From Acytostelium subglobosum LB1 (Eukaryota > Evosea > Eumycetozoa > Acytosteliales > Acytosteliaceae), in the NCBI RefSeq assembly GCF_000787575.1, contig NW_012236513.1, forward strand, positions 124,001-188,000: a stretch of 64,000 bases of DNA. The letters run 5' to 3'. This document shows positions 1 through 10,035 of this stretch, one piece after another (the first letter of the stretch is position 1; each line of letters opens with the position of its first letter). The notes beneath the pieces are model-generated. The model saw only the letters and a list, made by a program, of their open reading frames with translations, was not told where the DNA came from and made no database searches. The position numbers were made by a program, and so were the translations under genes.

Positions 1-235
1 GGTTCCAATCCATCGATTTACTTTAAGTATTGGATTCCTGGATAATGTCATTAATGGAACAATGGCCGGAATGGAGGTTGACGAACAAGATGATCCATCA
101 CTCCACCTAGTACATTTACCAAAGACTGTTACACGAGTTGGACACCATTACGAATTCTCCTATATTGTATATGGAGTTGCTATTGATGTCCAATCAGTGG
201 ATGTATTTACAATTGGATTTGTACCAAGACGATAG
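1..235 (+). CDS. 3' end of an unrecognised protein gene
   Basis: The window opens inside a reading frame (codons start at base 2) that runs 77 codons to TAG at 233-235. The visible C-terminus is moderately hydrophobic with no low-complexity tract, and ends in IGFVPRR. I recognise no domain. It converges on the next gene, whose stop lies about 80 bases further on, so the two probably share a short 3' intergenic spacer. The 5' part lies outside the window, so neither start nor exon structure can be given. Confidence 0.55.
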   Translation, partial: VPIHRFTLSIGFLDNVINGTMAGMEVDEQDDPSLHLVHLPKTVTRVGHHYEFSYIVYGVAIDVQSVDVFTIGFVPRR

Positions 236-314
236 AATGTCTCTACTTCAACATCAATAATCTTCCAACTTTCTGGACGACCAGAAATTAATTAATATAA
301 AATCTATTGATCGA

Positions 315-1687
315 TCATTTACTCTGTTGTTGTTGACTCTTAACTGCCTTTTCTTGCCTCTTCTTCATGGACACTAGATAGTATTGTACCAGTTGTTGTT
401 TGAACATCAATATATCATCTTGATGTTTTCGATATAGTTGTACAATGTCATCTGCCTTGTCATTCAGCAACAGACGTGATATCAGTTCATCTCTGATCTC
501 TTGTGAGAGTGGCCCTGAAGGATCGTGCTCCAACAGTTCCTGATCGGTTGGCATCGGTGTCTTAAAGATGTTGCGCCAAGAATATGGGGATGAAGAAGAA
601 GATGATGATGATGTATGTTGACTGTTGTTGGTTGACTTGCTGCCACTACCCGATGGTTTATAATCGCTCAGAGGTGGACCAAACAGTGATATCAACTTAA
701 TGATCCTGTCAATCTCTGCATTCTGGCTATATCTCATGAATAGTTCACGATCCTTTATCAGGGCCTTTAGTGCCACCGATTGTCTTGGTATCTCAAAGTC
801 GGCCCTATGTTGAGATGTTAGTCACGTCCGTCCTCAACCAGCCACATGGAGAATGAACATACTTTGTCCAAATGACGTATCCACCATCATCAATCAATCT
901 GACATGTCTATTTGTTAGGATTGGTTCTGTGAAGTTGGGATCGATGAATGCACTGGCCTTGATATCCGCCACATCAAGGTGAACTCCAGGGTATATTGGT
1001 GGTTGATGTTGTAGTATCTGTTTGAATGATGGTAAGGAGGGAGGGTCAGCTCTTTGCAATCTGGAGACAGTGGATTCCAAGATGACTTACAGTCTTCTTT
1101 AGGGAGCTGACACGATTTGCACGTAGTACAATGGTAGTAAGATTACCATCTGGAATCTCAATCGCTCTAATTGTCTTGCCAAAGATCATTGTTCGAAAGG
1201 CAAAGGACACAAGTGAGGCACCACCCAACAACAAGAGTATCTCATTGAGTCTCTTTGGTTTAATATGAAAGTAGTCAGAGATTACCTTCTCTGCGTGCTC
1301 TATCTGATGTTCTAAACTATCAGACACTGCAGCAGCGGCAGCAGCAACATCAGTTGTGTGCTCTGTAGATTGTTGATCGATTGGTTGATGTTGTTGTTGA
1401 TGCTGCTTGATATCATTGTTATTGTTGTTGACAGGGAATGATGCTGATGTTGATGATGATGGATGAGGTGGTGCCCACTTTGATTGAATGAACTGAATGA
1501 GTGATGATACAGGACCAACATGTCGACCACCAGTTGTACCATCATCTTTATCTGATCCAATATCATTTATCAAACGATCAATAAAGTCATCATTGTCATT
1601 ATCATTGTCATCTATATTATTGTCTACATCATCGACAATATCATCATCATAGTCATTATTGTCATATGTATCATCATCACCACTCAT
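315..1687 (-). CDS. Uncharacterised protein with acidic N-terminus and one membrane segment
   Basis: Three exons read right to left: 1687-1091, 1017-863 and 804-315. The introns (74 and 58 bases) have GTAAGT and GTATGT donors, and phases close exactly, giving about 413 aa. The first 45 residues are almost all Asp/Asn. A Q/N/A-rich linker follows, then a stretch near residues 150-175 with a hydrophobic run (LLLLGGASLVSFAF) that could be one membrane helix. The C-terminal half is charged and helical-looking, interrupted by a Ser run, and ends in a Q/K tail. I do not recognise the family. A single-pass organelle-membrane protein would fit, but that is inference from hydrophobicity only. Confidence 0.6.
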
Positions 1688-2035
1688 GTTTCATTATTAT
1701 ATATCTGTATGTACTACTTCTCTTCATCAACATATATATATATATAACAAATGTTATTATTATCTCTTTTGAAGTTACATTTCATGAACAAACATTGGAC
1801 CTTGGTATAATGTTTCATTTTATTATTACTTCTGGATTATCGATATTCCTACATTGTAATACTATATATTATTATTATTTATATATTTATATATATTTAT
1901 ATTTATATATTATTATTATTATTATTATTATATATTATATATTAACAAAATCTTCCAACACCTGCACATAGAGTATTTCTCTGTTGTACCGAATAATTAT
2001 TATTATTCATCACCGGTAATATCTTACTATTACCG

Positions 2036-2185
2036 ATGGAATTAGTTAGTGATGAAGATATTGATCCTGATCTATATATTGAGCTAGTCATTCCAGATGA
2101 CATGGCCATTATGTTATTCGAAAGTGAGAGAGATGTAATCGATTCTATTATTATGATGATGAAGATTGAGATGGAGATGAGTTAG
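2036..2185 (+). CDS. Possible 49-residue acidic microprotein
   Basis: ATG at 2036 opens 49 codons to TAG. The peptide starts MELVSDEDIDPDLYIELV, is strongly acidic, and ends in a Met-rich helix-like tail. The amphipathic acidic/hydrophobic pattern looks more like protein than random A/T-rich DNA. There is no recognisable domain, and upstream DNA is an AT tract that could act as a promoter. It may also be a surviving exon of a decayed gene or pure chance. Confidence 0.2.
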   Translation: MELVSDEDIDPDLYIELVIPDDMAIMLFESERDVIDSIIMMMKIEMEMS

Positions 2186-2717
2186 TATCGATCGGATTTG
2201 AGTTTGGTTGATCAGGCTGGAAATATGGTATACATACGGATGAGCATTATTTATTATATTATATTATTATATTATTATGATATATATCGGGATCACAAGT
2301 TTGTGGAAGGATAAGATCTAGGCTATGAAGATTGATGATGATCAGTTGAGATTCGGCTAACTGGATTGTTTGATTGTCAATGAATGGCAATAACGGCATT
2401 TGTCTATTTATCTATCCATTGCCTTAATCGCAGATATACACTTATCTCATCGAGAGAGAGTCTCCCTCCCTTGCCATTTGCACTGTGCATGGAATTGGTG
2501 TAGCTACACCCACCTTCCCTCCCTCCCTACTTCTATTGACTATATACTAGAATGTTGTCGTCGGCAGTTTGAATAATAACCAATCAACACCACACCCCAT
2601 CAATCTTATGTCCGACCATTTGCCGATGAATCTCCTGACATCCTTCCGTACTCCCCCTCATCACACCAACACACCACATCATCCAATCATGTTAAGTCTG
2701 TCTTGGACATGTGTGAG

Positions 2718-2987
2718 TTAGTTGTCAACAATGCGTCTATTATATGTGCGTGTTAATGTCAAACGATATGTTGACACTGATCTGTTCAACCGTAAGTCAA
2801 AGACGAAGAAGTGGAATAGGGAGTGAGGGTCATATTTCATAAATCCAGGATTGTTCAATCCATATGGAGGAGGGTACATTAATATTATTCCCGTACTCAG
2901 TCCATTGAGTTCGGTGCTACGGCTATTTGGTAGATGACGCAATGGGTCGAAACTCCAATGAGAGTGTCCATTGCCATTGACATTCAT
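2718..2987 (-). CDS. Weak 89-codon open frame, unknown
   Basis: The frame begins with ATG at 2987 and runs 89 codons. It has a mixed, non-repetitive composition with W, H, P and F residues (for example YPPPYGLNNPGF) that is unusual for noncoding DNA in this genome. The C-terminus is Arg-rich. A frame at 3593-3778 on the same strand could be an upstream exon: its end carries a GTAGGT donor after the codons for DWMIK. I could not join the two convincingly. Confidence 0.22.
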   Translation of the reverse strand: MNVNGNGHSHWSFDPLRHLPNSRSTELNGLSTGIILMYPPPYGLNNPGFMKYDPHSLFHFFVFDLRLNRSVSTYRLTLTRTYNRRIVDN

Positions 2988-3592
2988 TCAATCAATCATT
3001 CATGAGTCAAGATCCAACCAACAATATATCTAATCTACCAATACAATCAATCAATGAATGGATACAATGGCCACAATAGTATGGTTATTACACTAATCGT
3101 AGATTCAATTGATTACGTATCGTACTTTGATGGCAATGATGATGATACCTACAACGAATGGAACTCTAGATTCTTTTAACTTGAATCTATCAATCGTGGA
3201 ATGACCTTACCATATTCGGCTATCGGAGATATCCATCTATCTATGGTCCAATCAATCAATCAATCAATCTTTCGTTCATTGGGAAGATTGAATTAGCCGA
3301 ACAACAACAACAAGAAGAGATCCTAATCTTGATGTTGAGGTCATCATGATCACGACATCCAGGATCTGGTTGATTGGACATGAGATGATCATGGGTAAAT
3401 AAGTATTGCCAATGAGAGTTACTCATTGACAGTTATGGCAATGGTTTGTTGGTTGGTACAAAGTGGTGGTAGTGGGCAGGATGAGCCACCAACAATGGTC
3501 ACAATGGTTGGTCGATAGTCACTACAAGGTCATGACTGGAGTAATTGATTGATTGATTGATTGATGTTCATGACAACAACAACGACAATGAT

Positions 3593-3778
3593 CTACATTA
3601 ATCTGATTGAGGATCTATAATTTCCATCTAATTCAAGACCTACCTTGATCATCCAATCTGGAACCATGATCCGAGAAATGTTGTTGGACTTTACATTACC
3701 TATAGATATACCACCGGTGGTTCCAAGTGTGTCTGTCCAACTATGAACATTCAGATAAGATATCTTTGAAGTTGACAA
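3593..3778 (-). CDS. Weak short open frame, possible first exon
   Basis: Reading from 3778 leftward, about 45 codons look protein-like (SWTDTLGTTGGISIGNV, then IMVPDWMIK) before a GTAGGT donor-like site near 3644. Beyond it the frame quickly becomes unremarkable. No family is recognised. It could be the first exon of a gene whose remaining exons I cannot define, possibly including the frame at 2718-2987, or a relic. Confidence 0.18.
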   Translation of the reverse strand: MSTSKISYLNVHSWTDTLGTTGGISIGNVKSNNISRIMVPDWMIKVGLELDGNYRSSIRLM

Positions 3779-3925
3779 AAGACATGTAGTTCATCCTGTT
3801 TACTAAAAGTGATAAAATGGCGCACTTTTTCAAATTCTCAGTACTTTGTTTGTAGAAGATTGAATGTGAGAGATACAAGTTTAGTTAGTTGTATTACAAC
3901 ATCATCATCAAAGACTTTAACAACA

Positions 3926-5975
3926 ATGGCTACAACAACTACTACTACAACAACAACAGGATCGACAACATCAACTGATATATTGAATGTTATCAAGTCA
4001 ACTCTAAATGAGGGACATACTGTAAACTATAGATGGGTGTCTAACAAGTTTAACTTACATCCAGATATCTCAAAGCAGTAAGTTTATCTCTTCTCTTCTC
4101 TATCATTGATAGTTTGCTAATCAATCAATAACATTCATAGGATACTTTACCATATTTACAATGCAGACCAAGTACAACACAAGCCAATCTTTATGGTGTC
4201 TGGATTGATGAAGGATCTCCCTGATCGTATCACTGTCACACTTGTCTCTATTGACAAATTGAATGGTATGTATGAGTTAAGGGCAATGCCTTATTGTATT
4301 GCCATAAGACTAACCAATCAATAATTCAATCAAACATCCACATTAGAATGCAAGGACAAGTTCACTTCAATCAATTCGATGCATGTATACAGTATCTCAA
4401 AGGATGTCATCCCATCTGATCCAACAAACGCCGTCATTATGCTCCATAATGAACAAAAGGAGAGGTATCATAATGTCAAAGAGCTTGGTCCCGACTACTT
4501 CAACAAGTAAGTAATATCCAGAAGGACACAATCAACATTGGCCAAGCTAGACACTGACACAATGAATGAATGAATGAATGAATGAAAACAGGGCACTTCC
4601 ATTGCAATCAAAGTCATTCTCAAAGAGAGAGTTGAAGAAGCCATTGCCAATACCAAACAATCCTACAATGTATAGACAGGAGAAGCCAAAGCCTGCTGCC
4701 GTTGCCGCCGCTCCCACCACTGCCAGTGCTGCCAAGCAGGCCACAAAGCCACAGGCCAAGGGACTCACTGACTTCTTTAGCAAACAGGATGCCAAAGAGG
4801 ATCCATTCGCTCGTTTTGAGCAGAAGAGGAAGGAGGAGGAGCTGGCAAAGAAGGACAATCCTCTTTCAAAGGTGGACACCACACCAGCATCAGCAAAGAA
4901 GAAGCCATCGCCAAAGAAGAAGGAGGATCCTGTGGCTAGCAAGACGAGCAAACAACAGGTTATCGAAACAAAGAAGGTGGTCGCTGCAGCACCTCCAAAG
5001 AAGCGACAGTCAAGCGATGACAGTGACTCGGAGGATGATCCATTCGCCAGTGATGACGAAGAGGAGGAGGTCGTGTCATTCCAACGTGTGGTCAGGAGTA
5101 ACAAGATGGTCATTGACAGTGATGAGGAAGAAGAGCAGCCTACAAAGTCAATTGGAAAGAAGAGAACATTACAGGATATAGAGGATGACGACGACCAGAT
5201 CGATGTCAGTGGTCATTCACAACAGGCTAGGATGGAGCAAGAGAGGAAAGAACAGGAGAAGAAGGAGCAAGAGAAGAAGTTACGAGAGAAGGAGGCAAAG
5301 GAGAAAGAGGCCAAGGAAAGGAAGGAGAGAGAGAAGAAAGAGAAAGAGGCAAAAGAGAAGGAAATGGAGAAGTTGACCAAGGAGAAGGAGGCAAAGGAGA
5401 AGAAGGAGAAGGAGGCCAAGGAGAAAGAGGCCAAGGATGCCAAGGAGAAGAAGGAAAAGGAGGCCAAAGAGAAGAAGGAGAGGGAGGCCAAGGATGCCAA
5501 GGAGAAGGAGTCCAAGTCCACCGTAAAGAAATCAAAGGTTGCTGTGCAGCAAGCTGACATTGATATGGATGATGACGAAGAGAATGATGAGGACAAGCCT
5601 GCAAAGAAGGTAGTCAAGAAACAAAGGACCGGTGACTCTACAAAGAATGACAAGTTGGAAGAGAAACAGGCCGCTACCAAACCATCATCGACTGTAAAGG
5701 ATAAGAAGAAACAGGCGTCCACAAAGGATAGTACTCAAGATGAAAAGGATGAGGTTGAGCAGACGATTGATCCTGTGCCCGCTGCTGACAAGACTAAACA
5801 GAAGAAACAGGCGACAACAAAGGACAAGGACACAGATGTGACCCCTAGTGCCAAGAAGGCACCAGCCAAGTCTCCTAGCAAAAAGGCAGCTGCCGCTGCC
5901 GCTGTCTCCAAGTCAGACAGTTCACCTGACAAGAAAGTACAGTCAAACATCACATCATTCTTTACAAAGAAATAA
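3926..5975 (+). CDS. pold3: DNA polymerase delta subunit 3 (p66/Cdc27 type)
   Basis: POLD3 is the accessory subunit that ties polymerase delta to PCNA in the nucleus. Exons 3926-4077, 4141-4265, 4347-4506 and 4592-5975 join in frame to 606 aa. The N-terminal 150 residues carry the family pattern: a helix ending VNYRWVSNKF, then HPDISKQILYHIYN and a VSGL strand. The centre is acidic and Ser-rich. Residues about 355-455 form a long KEK/AKE-repeat coiled coil. The protein ends in QSNITSFFTKK, a canonical PCNA-interacting (PIP) box at the very C-terminus, as in human p66. A second, degenerate PIP-like motif, GLTDFFSKQ, lies early in exon 4. The start is the first in-frame ATG. Intron 3 contains a GAAT repeat. 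It converges on the sugar transporter, 90 bases away. Confidence 0.9.
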
Positions 5976-6065
5976 AAGTGTCAATACAGTGGGATGGATT
6001 AAAAGTGGATTGGTCTGAGACTAGTGACTGTCGACACTCGCTCGATCCTCTGGGTAGACCATGGT

Positions 6066-7889
6066 TTATTGCTCCTTCACCAGTTGCTTGCTAAGCTCCT
6101 CGATGGTAACACCCTTGGTCTCTGGCACAAAGAAATAGACAAAGAGGAAACATAGGAAAGAGATGCCTCCAAAGAGCCAGTAGGTACCAGTCTGTCCAAG
6201 TCCAGTCTGGAGATAGGGGAATGAGATGTTCATGATGAAGTTGGCGAGCCAGTTGAGAGTGGAGGCAATCGACACTGCCTTTCCTCTGATCTTTGTCGGG
6301 TAGATCTCGGCGGCCACCATCAGAGGGATGGGACCCATGCCGACGGCGTACATCAACTTAAAGAACACCATGCCAAATACGGCCATCCATCCGAGTCCGG
6401 TGGAGTGAATGACTCCCTTGGAGCCAAGACCCCAGAAAGCGCCACCAAGTATACCGAGTCCAACGATTTGTCCAATGTTTCCGATCAGGAGCAGTGGACG
6501 TCTTCCGAAGCGATCGATGAGCCAGACGCTGATAAACATCATAATCAATTGAGGGATTCCAACCAGAGCCGATATCAGAATTGCAGTGTTCTTGTTGAAA
6601 CCAGCGGCTTCCAATATTGCAGTGCTATAATATATTACACAGTTGATACCAACGAATTGTTGGAACATGCTAATTCCAAATCCAATAAAGTATACTCTTA
6701 GGAATTTCCTGTTGTTGTTGTGATTGATCGAGTGATTAATATTGAGACACATTAGACTGACTATGACCACAACTACTACTACTTACTTCTTGAAGAGTTG
6801 TGACCATCCAGAGGTACCTTGTTGCTCAAGGATGTTGTTCTTGATCTTTTGAATCTGATTGTTGACAGAGTCGGTTGGAAGAGATGTATCTAGCTTTCTG
6901 ATGGTGTTGAAGGCATCGTTGACTCTGTTCTTTGATACCAAGAATCTGGGTGTCTCCAAGAACCAATAAATAAGTGCCACTTGAATGAACGATGGTACTG
7001 TGGCAATGGCAAATGTATATCTCCATCCATTATCTTTGTTTACCAGTCCATAAGCAACAAGTGAAGATACCATGATACCGAATGTAATAGTACTTTGTCT
7101 CAACTTGAATGAGTGATGATGAAGGAGTGTTAGTGTATCACTCAAATGATTGGACTGATCTGTTGCGCGTTGTTAACATACCAGACCAAGCGCTCCACGC
7201 ATGTAATGAGGGGCTACCTCACTAATGTAGGTGGGGACGACAGCACTTGCAACACCAACGGCAAATCCTGTAATGATACGTCCAGCCAAGAGTGTAGAGT
7301 AGTTGGTGGCAAACGACGTCAGTAGTGGACCTGTGAGATAGAAGATATTGTTGAGGAACAGTGTCCATCTTCTTCCAATTCGATCAGACACAAAGCCACT
7401 GACAAAGGAACCAACCATGGCACCGACCAGGATGATGGACACCAAGAAACTCTTCTGACCCTTTGTGAACTTGAAGATCTCCTGCATGGTGGGCATCGTT
7501 GGCGAGATGACACCGGTGTTGTAACCAAACTCCAGAGTGCTCAGCACTGATATGCACACGGTGAGGAAGAGGAAGAACTGCGCCTGCGCTGATGATCGGG
7601 ATGGGGTGGCGCCGGGGTCCGATGGACTACTGCTACCTGCACCGCCGTTGTTTGCAGAGAGCAGTGGATCGGACATGCCCGAGTCCGATGGATAGTCATC
7701 GACGGACTTGAAGCTGTTCTGGTGCTTGACATATTGGTACTGGTCATCGAGATGGCTATTGAGCGATGTGCCATTGTTATTGTTTGACAATAGCAGTGGC
7801 TGTGATTCTAATGGAGGGCCGTCCATTTGAAAGTTCTGTGAAGCAAGAGTCGGTGTATCTGACCCAACTACTATATTATCACTGAACAT
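6066..7889 (-). CDS. MFS sugar transporter (GLUT/SLC2-like)
   Basis: A 12-helix hexose-type transporter, expected in the plasma or an internal membrane. Exons 7889-7182, 7103-6787 and 6708-6066 join in frame to 555 aa. About 100 cytosolic residues rich in Ser/Asn/Pro precede the first helix. Family signatures follow in order: SDRIGRRW after helix 2, AGRIITGFAVG, YISEVAPHYMRGALG, LETPRFLV, QQFVGINCVIYYS in helix 7, DRFGRRPLLL and the closing FVPETKGVTIEEL. The QQFVGIN helix and PETKG motif are typical of the SLC2 family. Substrate is not deducible. The long N-terminal tail may serve sorting or phosphorylation. Confidence 0.88.
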
Positions 7890-8284
7890 ATATGTGTGAC
7901 AGTAATAATAATAATAATAAATATTATATTTATAGGGTGTTATGTGTGTGTGTTTGAGTGTCGGTGTTTAAACAATAACAATTGATCAATGACTCTGCCT
8001 CTTCTTGATTGATGGACGAGTGTGAAACATCCATTCCATTGAGATATTTGAATGAAAATGAAAATTCCTTTGACTGGTGGGATGGCCCATCGTTATGAAT
8101 GAACCCAATAATCAATGAGCCAAGATGGATGGTGTTATTGTCAAGATAAATCGAATGTAAAAGAATGTCTGTCCCAGTAATGAAAGAACATTATTTATAT
8201 TATATTTATATATATATATATATTTAAAGAGATAGTTAGAATTGATCGGTAATCCTTATTATGAATATGTACATTATTGATCAA
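7890..8284. other. Intergenic, promoter side of the sugar transporter
   Basis: About 395 bases between the transporter start and the sulfiredoxin stop. It contains an ATA/TAA tract next to the transporter start, a TG-rich stretch and a TA tract near 8200-8225. A 61-codon frame on the minus strand has no protein-like features. I see no further gene. Confidence 0.5.
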
Positions 8285-8678
8285 TCATAGGAATTCAGGA
8301 GTTGAACCACCAAGGTAAACTTTGATATCAGCAGGCGTTGACTTTACTATTCTTGCTTTGATTTCAACAAGACCAAGTCTCTTGTGTGCTTCAAATCTAA
8401 CACAATTCATTATTAGAATGATTATTAAGTGATGAGAATGTAATGAATACATACCTATGACAACCTCCAAATGAAAGATAATAATTGTTATCTGGATTTT
8501 GTGAACCTACTATCCAATTTACATCTATTGGTGGTACATCCTCTGCAGTTGCACCAGACTTTCTTAATGTTTCCATTAATGATAGTACCTTTGCTTCATC
8601 CAATACTGATGGCAATGGTCTATGTATAACTGATATTGGCATCATAGTCTCTGAAATTAATCTAGTGTATATACTCAT
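8285..8678 (-). CDS. srxn1: Sulfiredoxin
   Basis: Sulfiredoxin is the ATP-dependent enzyme that reduces cysteine sulfinic acid in over-oxidised 2-Cys peroxiredoxins, in cytosol or mitochondria. Exons 8678-8455 and 8396-8285 (intron GTATGT...TTAG, 58 bases) give 111 aa, about the usual length. Diagnostic blocks are visible: [28 protein letters not shown], the catalytic FGGCHR (Cys73, with the Arg codon split by the intron) and [10 protein letters not shown] at the C-terminus. There is no targeting sequence, so a cytosolic enzyme is inferred. The Prx5-like gene elsewhere in the window lacks the peroxidatic Cys and is not an evident substrate. Confidence 0.93.
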
Positions 8679-9161
8679 ATCTCCTGTTTATAATTTAAAT
8701 TAATATATATATATATATAATTATATATTGGTTGTAGTAATATATTTGAAGGTAATAAATATCTATCTATCTATTTATAAATAAATAATATAAAGTAAAC
8801 CTAATTATTATTATTATTGTTTGGGTTTGTTGTTTGGGAATTGGACCAATAAATAAACTCTACTTTGATGTAATGATGATGTTGACGTCTTGGTTTTGAA
8901 ACACCCTCACTCACAAATCCAACGACGATGCGGAGAAGCTCGAGAACTTGTTCTTGGGGCACTGTCGCAATGAAACCAACCACAAAAGTGTGGAATGAGT
9001 CCAAAAATGGTTAATGTGATCGATCGACTTAATGAAGAGAGAATATCGTATACGATTGATTGAATGAAAGAAGATGTTGAGATAATCATCATCATCTTTG
9101 TCAATCTTGTGCTGCTTATTATAACTTCATATACTAGTATCAATCGATTGATCTATCTGAT
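8679..9161. other. Intergenic with one doubtful open frame
   Basis: This lies between sulfiredoxin and the sigma-adaptin gene. Bases 8700-8820 are AT-rich with TA and ATT tracts. On the minus strand, about 9000-8900, a locally GC-richer stretch reads DSFHTFVVGFIATVPQ and continues EQVLELLRIVVGF before a GTGAGT donor-like site. It looks coding in composition but has no in-frame ATG nearby and no partner exon I can place. It may be a remnant. Confidence 0.35.
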
Positions 9162-9847
9162 TTAGAAACTATTGGCAATTGCCTCGTTTATAAGTATTGC
9201 CTTCTCCACTTTCTCGCCACCTGTCAATGCTTCCACTATTTCATTAATACTGCTATCCTGTAGTTGACCTCCTAATATATATTCATCAAGTAAACAGTTG
9301 GCCTATTAAATGATTGTTTGATTGATCCAAATGATTAGATGATGTCAGTTATGATATTGTCAATGGATAAAAGACATATATATAACAAACCTTCTCAAAC
9401 TCATATATCAGGTCTAGCTCACATATGTTAAGGAATACTTTATCTAAAATTACAACTGTTGTACCGTTGTGTAAGTATGGTTTGTGTGATGTGTCCATCA
9501 ACATGATGATTACAACATACCAAAACGATGTATCATCTCCAATGTTATCAGTTCATTATCTGTATTATCGATGGCCATCATAAAGTATAGACTTGCATAT
9601 CGTTTATAAACCAATGTATAATCACGCCATATTACAAAGCTACAATCCTTCTCTCGTCTACTCAATATATTACTTATTGCCTCCTTTGTATATCTTGTCT
9701 TCTCCTTTGGTGTAAACGTAGAGTACCATCTACCCAATCTAACTCTACCCTGTTTATTGAATGTCAACACAAAGTGTATCTAAGTCGTTATCGTGTTGTC
9801 AGTATTCTGTAATCATCATCATCATTCATTGTCATCAAACATACCAT
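9162..9847 (-). CDS. Clathrin-adaptor sigma subunit (AP-1-like; TSET TSPOON possible)
   Basis: Small (sigma) subunits form the core of heterotetrameric coat adaptors on trans-Golgi, endosomal or plasma membranes. Four exons: the first is only the ATG (9847-9845), followed directly by a GTATGT donor; then 9779-9521, 9455-9391 and 9302-9162. The total is 155 aa, the normal sigma length. Family blocks: IHFVLTFNKQGRVRL at the start, YKRYASLYFMMAID, DNELITLEMIHRF, ILDKVFLNICELDLIYEFEK and LLDEYILGGQLQDSS. The N-terminus is AP-1-like, but the C-terminal tail and several core positions diverge. Dictyostelids also encode a TSET complex with a sigma-like TSPOON, so assignment among AP-1, AP-3, AP-4 and TSET needs a tree. 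Confidence 0.85.
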
Positions 9848-10035
9848 TCTTATGTATGTATGTTATATATATATATATATATTGATATCTTAATGTATTA
9901 ATGGCAATAGACCACCTACCTACTTGGGACCAGACTGATGAATGACTTAAGTGAGGTGCCCGAAGAAGAATCTCAATCAACCGATTCTATTTGCCTTGTG
10001 CATGATTCAAAGATTGATCAATCTACCAATCGCGA

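Larger units (their letters stand above)
1688..3925. other. Long sparse intergenic region with a few small open frames
   Basis: This 2.2-kb stretch separates the acidic membrane-protein gene from POLD3. Bases 1700-1950 are almost pure A/T with ATT and TA tracts, probably the promoter side of the gene ending at 315. The rest is rich in CAAT/GATT words typical of noncoding DNA here. Several short open frames occur: 2036-2185 (+), 2718-2987 (-), 3081-3179 (+) and 3593-3778 (-). Some have sensible composition and are listed separately, but none gives a convincing complete gene. Confidence 0.5.

Noticed and set aside
1666-1971. 101-codon Ile/Tyr-rich plus-strand frame
   Set aside because: It arises from ATT/TAT repeats in an AT-rich promoter region.
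5213-5722. Ser/Phe/Leu-rich minus-strand frames opposite POLD3
   Set aside because: They are antisense of the AAG/GAG-rich KEKE coil and have no domain.
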